Shown: positions 16,474 to 24,065 of the stretch, one piece after another
How the letters are laid out: each line of letters opens with the position of its first letter
Position numbering within the stretch: the stretch's first letter is position 1
DNA from: DATESN01 sp035270785
GTDB taxonomy: Bacteria > Bacillota > Clostridia > Lachnospirales > Lachnospiraceae
Assembly (NCBI GenBank): GCA_035270785.1
Contig: DATESN010000122.1
Location: 1 to 42,940, forward strand
Direction of reading: 5' to 3'
Length of the DNA: 42,940 nucleotides
The notes under the pieces: model-generated
What the model was told of the DNA's origin: nothing
Database searches by the model: none
Seen by the model: only the letters and a program-made list of their open reading frames with translations
Translations under genes and position numbers: made by a program

Positions 16474-17263
16474 AAGGCCTCAAGAAGATCCACCAGCGGG
16501 CGCACCTATGTGGATGGCTACTTTCTCCGATCTAATGAATCTTCTTTTATGCTTTTTTGTACTTTTGTTTTCCATGTCTACGGTAGATGCTCAAAAATAT
16601 GAAGAGGTAGTTGCCTCATTTAGTAATACTTTTAGTGTTTTTCAAAACGGAGCATCGTCAATTGGTGACGGTATGCTGATCAGTAATGGGGTTAGTCAAT
16701 TAAATGAACTGGATGTTTATATTAATAGCACTGGAAAAGCGGAAGATGTAGAAGAGGAATCAAACGACATATTGGCTAAAGTGGAGGAAGAAAAGATCCT
16801 GGAATCGGAACAATTGGCTGAACAGATTGATGAATCCGTAAAAGAAATGGATCTTGAAAAAGAGATAGATATTGATTTTACATCCCAATATGTATTGTTA
16901 ACCTTTAAGGGGGCATTTTTATTTGATTCCGGCAAGGCTACCTTAAAGCCAGAATCATTAATTACATTGGGTAAGGTTGGCCAGATATTGGAAACATATT
17001 CTAAAAGCTTAATAGAGATTGAAGGCCATACAGACAATGTACCCATTCACAATGCTACGTTTAAGGATAACAATGAGCTGAGTAGTTCAAGGGCACTGGC
17101 AGTTTTTGAATTTATGAATAATAATACATTACTTGATCCATCCATGATGAAACACTCTGGAAGAGGTGAATACGTTCCAGTAGCTGATAATTCAACATTG
17201 GAAGGTAGAGCAAAGAATCGTCGCGTAGAAATCAAAATCTATAATTCGTTAAGTTCTTATTAG
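16466..17263 (+). CDS. motB: Flagellar motor stator protein MotB
   Basis: MotB anchors the stator to peptidoglycan and carries the ion-binding aspartate. The 265-residue protein has the N-terminal motif GAPMWMATFSDLMNLLLCFF with the critical Asp22, one membrane segment, an acidic helical linker (plug region) and a C-terminal OmpA-like peptidoglycan-binding domain (about 130-262) with FDSGKATLKPESL and EGHTDNVPI. The coupling ion (proton or sodium) cannot be decided by eye. The ATG overlaps the motA stop by eight bases behind GGAGGTGA, so the two are translationally coupled. Confidence 0.96.
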   Translation: MAKRPQEDPPAGAPMWMATFSDLMNLLLCFFVLLFSMSTVDAQKYEEVVASFSNTFSVFQNGASSIGDGMLISNGVSQLNELDVYINSTGKAEDVEEESNDILAKVEEEKILESEQLAEQIDESVKEMDLEKEIDIDFTSQYVLLTFKGAFLFDSGKATLKPESLITLGKVGQILETYSKSLIEIEGHTDNVPIHNATFKDNNELSSSRALAVFEFMNNNTLLDPSMMKHSGRGEYVPVADNSTLEGRAKNRRVEIKIYNSLSSY

Positions 17264-17286
17264 ATTACAAAAGGGAGGCTTAGGCC

Positions 17287-17802
17287 ATGAAGAAAAATCT
17301 ATTATCTATACTGATATTGGCGTTACTTATTGTGAATTTAATATTAACTTCGATTATGATGTTTAGTGTTACCAGTTCTTCCAACAAAACGGGAAAGTTA
17401 GTTGGAGATATTGCAACTATTTTAAATTTGGAGATTGGCACGGGAAATGATGCTTCTGCATCACCTCAAATAACAATTGATAATACAGAAGTTTATGATA
17501 TAGAAGAACCAATGCTCATTCCTTTTTTGCGAGGACAAGATGAAAAAGATCACTATTGTTCTGTTTCTATAACGTTATCACTTAATAAAAAGGATAAAGA
17601 CTTTAAAACCTATGGAGCCAAATTGGCATCAAAAGAAAGTCTAGTAAAAAGTGAAATCATTGAGGTGATAAGCAGTTATACTTATGATGAAGCAATTGCG
17701 GATCCTAAAGCAATGAGGGATGAAATATTAGTTAGAATTCAAAGTTTATTTGATTCAAAATTTATTTTTGAAGTGGCATTCAGAAACGTCATGTTCCAGT
17801 AG
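17287..17802 (+). CDS. fliL: Flagellar basal-body-associated protein FliL
   Basis: FliL is a single-pass membrane protein that surrounds the stator and supports its function under load. The 171-residue product has a short cytoplasmic start, one membrane segment (about 5-27, LLSILILALLIVNLILTSIM) and an extracytoplasmic domain with the family C-terminal pattern MRDEILVRIQSLFDSKFIFE. GGGAGG precedes the ATG. Position between motB and fliM supports the call. Confidence 0.9.
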   Translation: MKKNLLSILILALLIVNLILTSIMMFSVTSSSNKTGKLVGDIATILNLEIGTGNDASASPQITIDNTEVYDIEEPMLIPFLRGQDEKDHYCSVSITLSLNKKDKDFKTYGAKLASKESLVKSEIIEVISSYTYDEAIADPKAMRDEILVRIQSLFDSKFIFEVAFRNVMFQ

Positions 17803-17836
17803 CCTCTTAATACAAAAAAACAGGAGGTGAGTTGGA

Positions 17837-18817
17837 TTGGGAGAAGTATTATCTCAAAATGAGATTGATAGTTTACTCCAGGCATTAAGCACTGGTGAAC
17901 TAGATATGGATCATATGCCGGATGATAATGAAAAGGTGGTCAAAAATTATGACTTTAAACGGCCGGCAAAGTTTTCAAAAGAACATTTACGAACGTTAGA
18001 GATTATATTTGAACATTACGGACGACTTTTATCAACTAACTTACCAGTATATCTAAGGAAAAATATACAAGTAGGTGTTGCAAGTTCTGAAACTGTAACA
18101 TTTTCGGAATTCACCAATGCATTATCCAATCCTGTCATTTTGGGTATTGTTAATTTTTCACCTTTAAACGGTAATATTATCGTGGAGTTAGCTTCTAACC
18201 TTGGCTTTGCTATGATAGATAGGATGCTTGGTGGTCAAGGTAATCCTTTGAATAAAAACAGGGATTTTTCGGAGATTGAAATGAGCATACTGGAAAAGAT
18301 TTTGGTTATTAGTATGCAGCTACTACGTGAACCTTGGAAAAATGTTATTGAACTAAATCCTATGCTGGAACGAATTGAGACAAATCCTCAATTTGCACAA
18401 GTAATCGCACCAAATGATATGATTGCAATTGTTACCTTAAATATGAAAATTGGAGATGTAGAAGGTTTTATGAATATCTGCTTACCATATTTCACATTAG
18501 AAAGTATCATGGATAAGTTGAATACTAAATATTGGTTTTCAACGATGCAAGACCAGTCGGATGAACATTATGAAGAACATATTGAAACATTAATTAGACG
18601 AGTTGAAATGCCTGTAAAAGTAGTGTTAGGACGAAGCAGTGTTGCAGTTAGCGATTTTGTAAGTCTTCAAGTAGGAGATATTATTCGTTTGAATTCTAAA
18701 GTAGACTGCGAATTAGAAGTCTATGTTGGAAATATAAAAAAATTTACTGCATTACCTGGTTCAAGCAAAGATAAGCTTGCAGCAAGGGTTACGTCAGTAT
18801 TAAGAGAGGAGGAATAA
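17837..18817 (+). CDS. fliM: Flagellar motor switch protein FliM
   Basis: FliM is the C-ring subunit that binds phosphorylated CheY and sets rotation direction. The N-terminal CheY-binding peptide is visible as EVLSQNEIDSLLQAL. The middle CheC-like domain lacks the phosphatase residues, and the C-terminal surface-presentation (FliN-like) domain follows (VKVVLGRSSVAVSDFVSLQV). The length of 326 residues is typical. The start is TTG 17837, chosen because AGGAGGTGA (17822-17830) precedes it and the family peptide starts directly after. fliY follows after four bases. Confidence 0.96.
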   Translation: MGEVLSQNEIDSLLQALSTGELDMDHMPDDNEKVVKNYDFKRPAKFSKEHLRTLEIIFEHYGRLLSTNLPVYLRKNIQVGVASSETVTFSEFTNALSNPVILGIVNFSPLNGNIIVELASNLGFAMIDRMLGGQGNPLNKNRDFSEIEMSILEKILVISMQLLREPWKNVIELNPMLERIETNPQFAQVIAPNDMIAIVTLNMKIGDVEGFMNICLPYFTLESIMDKLNTKYWFSTMQDQSDEHYEEHIETLIRRVEMPVKVVLGRSSVAVSDFVSLQVGDIIRLNSKVDCELEVYVGNIKKFTALPGSSKDKLAARVTSVLREEE

Positions 18818-18821
18818 GCCT

Positions 18822-20114
18822 ATGGATGGAATGTTATCCCAAGACGAAATAAATGCGCTACTTAGTGGGATGGATACAACAAATAGTTCCAGTTTAGATT
18901 CGGCAGACTCATCTAAAGGAAATGGTACAAACATTGCAGAGTTATTGACCGATATTGAAAAAGATGCCATTGGTGAAGTTGCCAATATTAGCATGGGAAC
19001 ATCAGCCACAACGCTCTATTCCTTAGTAAACAGAAAAGTTAACATTACAACACCTGTAGTTTCCATTGCCACCTGGGAGAGCATTATTGATAAACACGAA
19101 AAACCTTGTGTGTTTATTCAAATTTGTTACACCTCGGGTTTAGAAGGAACCAATATTTTAGTACTTAAGGAACAGGATGTAAAAATCATTACAGATCTTA
19201 TGATGGGTGGAGATGGTACCAACATCGAAGGAGAATTAGGAGAACTACATTTAAGTGCGATTTCAGAAGCAATGAATCAAATGATGGGTTCCTCTGCCAC
19301 ATCTCTTTCCTCCATGCTGGGATTGACTATAGACATAAGTCCACCGGAAGCTAGCTTAGTAGATTTGACTGATTTTAGAAAAGCTAGTGAGATTGCAGAG
19401 TTTTTAGAAGGAAATTTTGTTAAGATTTCCTTTCGGATGCAGATTGACGAATTGGTAGATAGTAATATTATGCAGTTATATCCATTGGAATTTGCAAGAT
19501 CCCTATATGATACTTTCATGGGACAACAAACGCCCGAAATGAAAACAGAGCCGTTGGAACCAGAGAAGTATATACCACCAGTGGTTAGCATGTCAGAATC
19601 GTCACATATGGGTGGAGCTTTTGGTCAGCAGGACATGGGACAAAGCGCGGGTGGAATGCCTGAAATGAATCAGATGGGTAATTATATGAATGGTATGGGG
19701 CAAATGGGTCAGATGAATGGCATGGGGCAAATGAATCAGATGGGTCAAATGAACCAAATGGGCATGAACCAAATGAATATGCCTATGAATGGTATGGGAT
19801 ATCAGCAATCCAATCAAAATGTAAATGTTCAACAAGCTCAGTTTCACAGTTTTGCAAATGATTTGGGAGCAATGGTAAGTCAAGAAAATATTGATTTAAT
19901 CAAAGATGTTCCGCTAGAAGTAACAGTTGAACTTGGTAGAACAAGCAAATCTATTGCAGAAATTCTTGATTTTGCACCAGGTACAATTATTGAACTTGAT
20001 AAAATTGCCGGTGAACCTATAGATGTATTAGTAAATGGAAAATTTGTTGCTAGAGGCGAAGTGGTTGTTATCGAAGAGAGTTTTTGTATTCGTGTAACAG
20101 AAATTTTGAAATAA
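18822..20114 (+). CDS. fliY: Flagellar motor switch phosphatase FliY (FliN homologue)
   Basis: FliY is the Gram-positive switch protein that combines a CheY-P phosphatase with the FliN C-ring domain. The 430-residue product has an N-terminal CheY-binding peptide (MLSQDEINALLSGM), and a CheC-like domain with two intact phosphatase sites of the E-x2-N type (DAIGEVANISMG and AISEAMNQMMG). A Met/Gln/Gly-rich linker covers about 263-326. The FliN domain closes the protein (IDLIKDVPLEVTVELGRTSK). Intact catalytic residues imply an active phosphatase at the switch, replacing CheZ. The linker is unusually repetitive. Confidence 0.96.
   Translation: MDGMLSQDEINALLSGMDTTNSSSLDSADSSKGNGTNIAELLTDIEKDAIGEVANISMGTSATTLYSLVNRKVNITTPVVSIATWESIIDKHEKPCVFIQICYTSGLEGTNILVLKEQDVKIITDLMMGGDGTNIEGELGELHLSAISEAMNQMMGSSATSLSSMLGLTIDISPPEASLVDLTDFRKASEIAEFLEGNFVKISFRMQIDELVDSNIMQLYPLEFARSLYDTFMGQQTPEMKTEPLEPEKYIPPVVSMSESSHMGGAFGQQDMGQSAGGMPEMNQMGNYMNGMGQMGQMNGMGQMNQMGQMNQMGMNQMNMPMNGMGYQQSNQNVNVQQAQFHSFANDLGAMVSQENIDLIKDVPLEVTVELGRTSKSIAEILDFAPGTIIELDKIAGEPIDVLVNGKFVARGEVVVIEESFCIRVTEILK
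19608..19800 (+). repeat. Met/Gln/Gly/Asn-rich repetitive linker inside fliY
   Basis: Codons for MGQMNQMGQMNGM-like units repeat across about 64 residues (263-326 of FliY), with about 19 methionines. At DNA level the units are variations of ATGGGTCAAATGAAT. It joins the CheC-like and FliN domains and is likely disordered. Confidence 0.85.
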
Positions 20115-20135
20115 GTAGAAAATGGGAGAAAAAAC

Positions 20136-20498
20136 ATGGCTAAGAATATTTTAATTTGTGATGATGCAGCTTTTATGAGAATGATGATTAAGGACATTCT
20201 TTCGAAAAATGGATATAATATTGCAGGTGAAGCTGAAAATGGATTGAAAGCAATAGAGAAATATGCTGAATTAAAACCAGATTTGGTATTGATGGATATT
20301 ACCATGCCAGAGATGGATGGAATCCAGGCATTAAAGAAAATAAAGGAAGCAGACTCAAGCGCTCTTGTAATTATGTGTTCCGCAATGGGACAACAAGCAA
20401 TGGTAATCGAGTCCATTCAGGCAGGGGCCAAAGATTTTATTGTTAAGCCATTTCAGGCGGATCGTGTTTTGGAGGCCGTTAAGAAAGTTGTTGGTTAA
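20136..20498 (+). CDS. cheY: Chemotaxis response regulator CheY
   Basis: CheY is the single-domain response regulator that, when phosphorylated by CheA, binds the switch. The 120-residue receiver has the acidic pair Asp9-Asp10, phosphoacceptor Asp54 in LVLMDITMPEMDG, Ser82 and Lys104 in DFIVKPF. GGGAG precedes the ATG. The position after fliY and before fliO is the B. subtilis order, so target and phosphatase are made together. Confidence 0.97.
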   Translation: MAKNILICDDAAFMRMMIKDILSKNGYNIAGEAENGLKAIEKYAELKPDLVLMDITMPEMDGIQALKKIKEADSSALVIMCSAMGQQAMVIESIQAGAKDFIVKPFQADRVLEAVKKVVG

Positions 20499-20500
20499 TT

Positions 20501-20854
20501 ATGCTATTAAGTGGAATAGATGCAATTTTTGAATTTATTACAGTGCTTTTCATTTTTCTTGTTGTATGTGTGATTACCTATTTTACAACAAGGTTTATTG
20601 CTGGCTATCAAAAAGGAAAAATGAATGGTAGTAATATTCAAAGTATTGAGGTTTATAAAGTAGCTACAAATAAGTATATTCAAATTATAAAGGTTGGAGA
20701 AAAAAATTTGGTTATTGCAATTTGTAAGGATACAATTACATTGCTTACGGAATTATCAGATGATCAAATTGTAATACCTGAGTTACCAGAAATGTCCACC
20801 ATTAATTTCAGAGATATTCTGGAAAAAGCTAAAAATTTGAAACTGAAAAAGTAG
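20501..20854 (+). CDS. fliO: Flagellar export gate assembly protein FliO
   Basis: FliO (FliZ in B. subtilis) helps assemble the FliP core of the export gate. The 117-residue product has one N-terminal membrane segment (about 9-31, FEFITVLFIFLVVCVITYF) followed by a small cytoplasmic beta-rich domain (SIEVYKVATNKYIQIIKVGE). It begins two bases after cheY without its own good ribosome site, suggesting coupling. The family is poorly conserved; location before fliP decides the call. Confidence 0.87.
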   Translation: MLLSGIDAIFEFITVLFIFLVVCVITYFTTRFIAGYQKGKMNGSNIQSIEVYKVATNKYIQIIKVGEKNLVIAICKDTITLLTELSDDQIVIPELPEMSTINFRDILEKAKNLKLKK

Positions 20855-20861
20855 GCCAATT

Positions 20862-21725
20862 ATGATAAAAGAGTTTTTTAAAAATAATCAAATTACAAAC
20901 GTTTTATGCCTGCTGGTTATGGTAGGCATATTGTCTATTGGATTATCTTTTGTTTCTTATGCTACCGATAGTAATTTGACCGGGGCAACAGAGAGGCAAA
21001 CAAATATTAATGATCCAGGGTCTTCTAAGACGGCAGATGATTTAAAAGAATTAAATATAGCAAATAATTTGACAGTTACTTACAATGATGGTAATGGTGA
21101 AGTAGCTGGTTCCCTTAGGATATTAATGACTCTTACAGCAATTGCTATTGCACCTATGTTAATCATTTGCGTAACTTCTTTTACTAGGATTTTAATCGTA
21201 TTACATTTTACAAGAACTGCATTGAATACCCAAACGGCACCTCCTAATCAAGTGTTGATTGGGTTAACTTTATTTTTAACCTTTTTCATAATGTCACCTG
21301 TTATTTCTCAAATTAATGATACTGCTATTAAACCTTTTGATGCTGGTGAAATTACACAAGAGGAAGCATTTGAAGCAGGGATGGAACCCCTTCGACAATT
21401 CATGTATGAACAAACCAAATCAAAGGATGCCAGCATGTTTATGCAAATTGCTGAAAAAGAATGGGATGGTACACTAGAACAAATTCCAAATACGGTTCTT
21501 ATTCCTAGTTTTATCGTAAGCGAACTTAGAACAGCATTCATCATAGGATTTTTAATATATATACCATTTATTATTATTGATATGGTAGTTGCGTCTACAT
21601 TAATGAGTATGGGTATGATGATGTTGCCACCAACAACAATTTCTATGCCATTTAAAATTCTATTATTCGTCTTAGCGGATGGATGGAACTTAATTATCAT
21701 TAATCTTGTAAAGACTTTTTATTGA
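20862..21725 (+). CDS. fliP: Flagellar export gate protein FliP
   Basis: FliP forms the pentameric core of the type III export gate. The 287-residue product has a cleavable signal-like N-terminus (about residues 1-36, VLCLLVMVGILSIGLSFVSY). Two hydrophobic pairs flank a periplasmic domain, with the family motifs FTRILIVLHFTRTALNTQTA, PPNQVLIGLTLFLTFFIMSP, and FIPFIIIDMVVASTLMSMGM-like segment near the end. Length and order (fliP-fliQ-fliR) are conserved. Confidence 0.96.
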   Translation: MIKEFFKNNQITNVLCLLVMVGILSIGLSFVSYATDSNLTGATERQTNINDPGSSKTADDLKELNIANNLTVTYNDGNGEVAGSLRILMTLTAIAIAPMLIICVTSFTRILIVLHFTRTALNTQTAPPNQVLIGLTLFLTFFIMSPVISQINDTAIKPFDAGEITQEEAFEAGMEPLRQFMYEQTKSKDASMFMQIAEKEWDGTLEQIPNTVLIPSFIVSELRTAFIIGFLIYIPFIIIDMVVASTLMSMGMMMLPPTTISMPFKILLFVLADGWNLIIINLVKTFY

Positions 21726-21744
21726 GTTAGGAGTGATACTATAA

Positions 21745-22014
21745 ATGACAACGGATGACGTAGTTAAAATAGGCCGAGAAGCTCTTTATATTATTATTAA
21801 AACAGCAGCACCAATTCTTCTTATTTCTCTTGTTGTTGGTTTGATTGTCAGTATTTTTCAGACAGTTACATCTATTCAAGAACAAACACTTACCTTCGTA
21901 CCGAAGATATTGTGTGTATTCCTAGGTATTATGTTACTAGGACATTGGATGCTTAATAATATAACAGGATATATGTTTGAGTTATGGTCTAATTTTTCTC
22001 TTTATATTAGGTAG
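21745..22014 (+). CDS. fliQ: Flagellar export gate protein FliQ
   Basis: FliQ is the small two-helix subunit of the export gate. The 89-residue product has two membrane hairpin helices (ILLISLVVGLIVSIFQTVTS and VPKILCVFLGIMLLGHWML) separated by the conserved IQEQTLTFVPK. AGGAG precedes the ATG. It lies between fliP and fliR, as expected. Confidence 0.96.
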   Translation: MTTDDVVKIGREALYIIIKTAAPILLISLVVGLIVSIFQTVTSIQEQTLTFVPKILCVFLGIMLLGHWMLNNITGYMFELWSNFSLYIR

Positions 22015-22028
22015 GGTGGTTTAGGATA

Positions 22029-22811
22029 ATGATAAATTTATCGTTTCCAATTGAAGAATTAGAATATTTTTTATTAATTTTTACAAGAGTTACTTGCTTT
22101 ATATATATTGCACCTTTTTACGGCATGAATAATACTCCCAACCGTGTAAAGATTTGTCTGGGAGTCTTTATCTCTTTTCTTCTATATGAAGCCATAACGC
22201 CACATGTTTATGTTGACTATACAACCGTATGGCAGTATGGAATTATTATTATGAAGGAAGCTTTAGTAGGACTACTCATAGGATTAGGAGCAAATATATG
22301 TACAAGTATTATTTCCTTTGCAGGCCGAATGATGGATATGGAAATGGGTCTTTCTATGGCAAGTCTTATGGATCCAACAACCAAAGAAAATGCAACCATA
22401 ACAGGGCTATTCTTTCAATACTTAGTTACACTTATATTAATAACATCAGGAATGTATCAATTTATTTTAAAAGCATTAGTGGAAACCTATACATTGATAC
22501 CTGTGAATGGGGCTATATTTCATGTTAATCGCCTAATGACAGCTATGATTTCCTTTATGTCGGAATTTATTATTATTGGGTTTCGAATCTGCTTACCGGT
22601 TTTTGCAACGAATATGATTTTAAATGCAGTACTGGGTATTCTGGCTAAAGTATCTCCTCAGATGAATATGTTTGCAGTTGGTATGCAACTTAAAATATTA
22701 GTTGGTTTAGCAATACTTTTTTTAACGATTGGTATGTTACCTAATGGGGCAAATTATATATTTACGGAAATGAAAATAATGATGGTATCATTTGTGGAGG
22801 CTATGATGTGA
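22029..22811 (+). CDS. fliR: Flagellar export gate protein FliR
   Basis: FliR completes the FliPQR export channel. The 260-residue product is hydrophobic, with about six membrane-associated helices, and shows the family segments FTRVTCFIYIAPFYGMNNTP and GRMMDMEMGLSMASLMDP. The stop codon overlaps the GTG start of flhB (ATGTGA), implying translational coupling. Some bacteria fuse fliR and flhB; here they remain separate. Confidence 0.95.
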   Translation: MINLSFPIEELEYFLLIFTRVTCFIYIAPFYGMNNTPNRVKICLGVFISFLLYEAITPHVYVDYTTVWQYGIIIMKEALVGLLIGLGANICTSIISFAGRMMDMEMGLSMASLMDPTTKENATITGLFFQYLVTLILITSGMYQFILKALVETYTLIPVNGAIFHVNRLMTAMISFMSEFIIIGFRICLPVFATNMILNAVLGILAKVSPQMNMFAVGMQLKILVGLAILFLTIGMLPNGANYIFTEMKIMMVSFVEAMM

Positions 22812-23920
22812 TTTTAGAATATAATCTTCAGTTTTTTGCAAAAGATGGTCCGGGTGGTGAGAAGACTGAAAATGCCACAGATAAAAAGTTAAAAGATTCT
22901 AGAAAAGATGGACAGGTAGCCAAAAGTAAAGAAATTGGTAATGGTCTAGGACTTTTATCATTATTTATCATATTGAAAATTTGGATAGGGAATATGGGCA
23001 CAAGCCTGATCAGTATGTTTGAATTTACATATTCAAGAATACCAGAATACGTAAACCTAACGGGTGGAGTTGTTTCAAAAGAAAGTTTCGCAGGTCTTTT
23101 GAACGAAGGTATTAAAAGAATTATGATCATTGTACTACCGATTTTTATCATTGGTGTGATTGTTGCCTTTTTAGGTGATTTAGTACAAGTTAAGTGGAAA
23201 CCAACGTCTAAACCGTTACAACCAAAGTTTAGTAAATTAAATCCACTAAAAGGATTTAAAAAAATTCTATCCAAAGACTCTATTGTGGAATTAATCAAAG
23301 CATTCTTTAAAATATTGATTGTAGTATATGTAGTTTATACTACCCTGAAAAAATCTTACAATGATTTATTTTCATTTTATGATATGCCTTTAATGCAAGG
23401 AATTGCCCTAGTAGGAAAAATAACCATTAACCTAGGTTTGAAAATTGCAATTATATATATGATTTTAGCAATGGCTGATTTTGCTTATCAAAAGATAAAG
23501 TTTAAAAATGATATGAAAATGACTAAGCAAGAAATACGGGATGAATATAAAAATGCAGAAGGAGATCCACTGATTAAAGGTAAGATTCGACAAAGAATGA
23601 GAGAAGTATCTCAAAGAAGAATGATGCAAGACTTACCAAAAGCAGATGTTGTAATTACCAATCCAACGCATTTTGCAGTTGCTATACAATATGACGTGAA
23701 TGTTTCAGAGGCTCCAATCGTTCTCGCTAAAGGTGGAGATTACCTTGCACGTAAAATCAAAGAGACAGCGAAAGAACATAATATTCAAATTGTAGAAAAT
23801 AAACCGTTAGCTCGTATGCTCTATCATAACGTTGAAGTGGGTGGGCAAGTGCCACCTGAGCTATACCAAGCTGTAGCAGAAGTACTAGCAATGGTATATC
23901 ATATGCAAGGCAAGGCCTAA
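22808..23920 (+). CDS. flhB: Flagellar export switch protein FlhB
   Basis: FlhB controls substrate specificity of export, switching from hook to filament proteins after autocleavage. The 370-residue protein has a short polar N-terminus (KLKDSRKDGQVAKSKE), four membrane segments, and a cytoplasmic C-terminus with the autocleavage motif Asn285-Pro-Thr-His288 (VVITNPTHFAVA). The start is GTG 22808 overlapping the fliR stop. A run of 14-bp tandem repeats follows immediately. Confidence 0.96.
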   Translation: MILEYNLQFFAKDGPGGEKTENATDKKLKDSRKDGQVAKSKEIGNGLGLLSLFIILKIWIGNMGTSLISMFEFTYSRIPEYVNLTGGVVSKESFAGLLNEGIKRIMIIVLPIFIIGVIVAFLGDLVQVKWKPTSKPLQPKFSKLNPLKGFKKILSKDSIVELIKAFFKILIVVYVVYTTLKKSYNDLFSFYDMPLMQGIALVGKITINLGLKIAIIYMILAMADFAYQKIKFKNDMKMTKQEIRDEYKNAEGDPLIKGKIRQRMREVSQRRMMQDLPKADVVITNPTHFAVAIQYDVNVSEAPIVLAKGGDYLARKIKETAKEHNIQIVENKPLARMLYHNVEVGGQVPPELYQAVAEVLAMVYHMQGKA

Positions 23921-23924
23921 AGAC

Positions 23925-24050
23925 GTAAGAAAGTTCATATAAGAGAACTCGGATAAGAGAACTCGTATAAAAGAACTCACATAAGAGAACTCATATAAAA
24001 AAACTCACATAAAAGAACTCACATAAGTGAACTCACATAAGACAAGTACG
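23925..24050. repeat. Nine 14-bp tandem repeats between flhB and flhA
   Basis: Units of 14 bp with core ATAAGAGAACTCAC fill 23925-24050. The seven units at 23939-24036 are close copies; the first (23925-23938) and last (24037-24050) are diverged. The array starts five bases after the flhB stop and ends 15 bases before flhA. Each unit holds GAG-AA-CTC, a tiny self-complementary element. The array is non-coding in the chosen annotation. Copy-number change would alter the flhB-flhA spacing without frame effects. Confidence 0.92.
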
Positions 24051-24065
24051 AAAGGAGAATGGCAA

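Noticed and set aside
19602..19883. His/Thr-rich open frame on the - strand
   Set aside because: It is the antisense shadow of the Met-rich fliY linker, as are the other - strand frames in the window, with no ribosome site or family resemblance.
24027..24065. Longer FlhA starting inside the tandem repeats
   Set aside because: GTG 24027 has no ribosome site and adds 13 residues not seen in the family; AAAGGAG points to ATG 24066.
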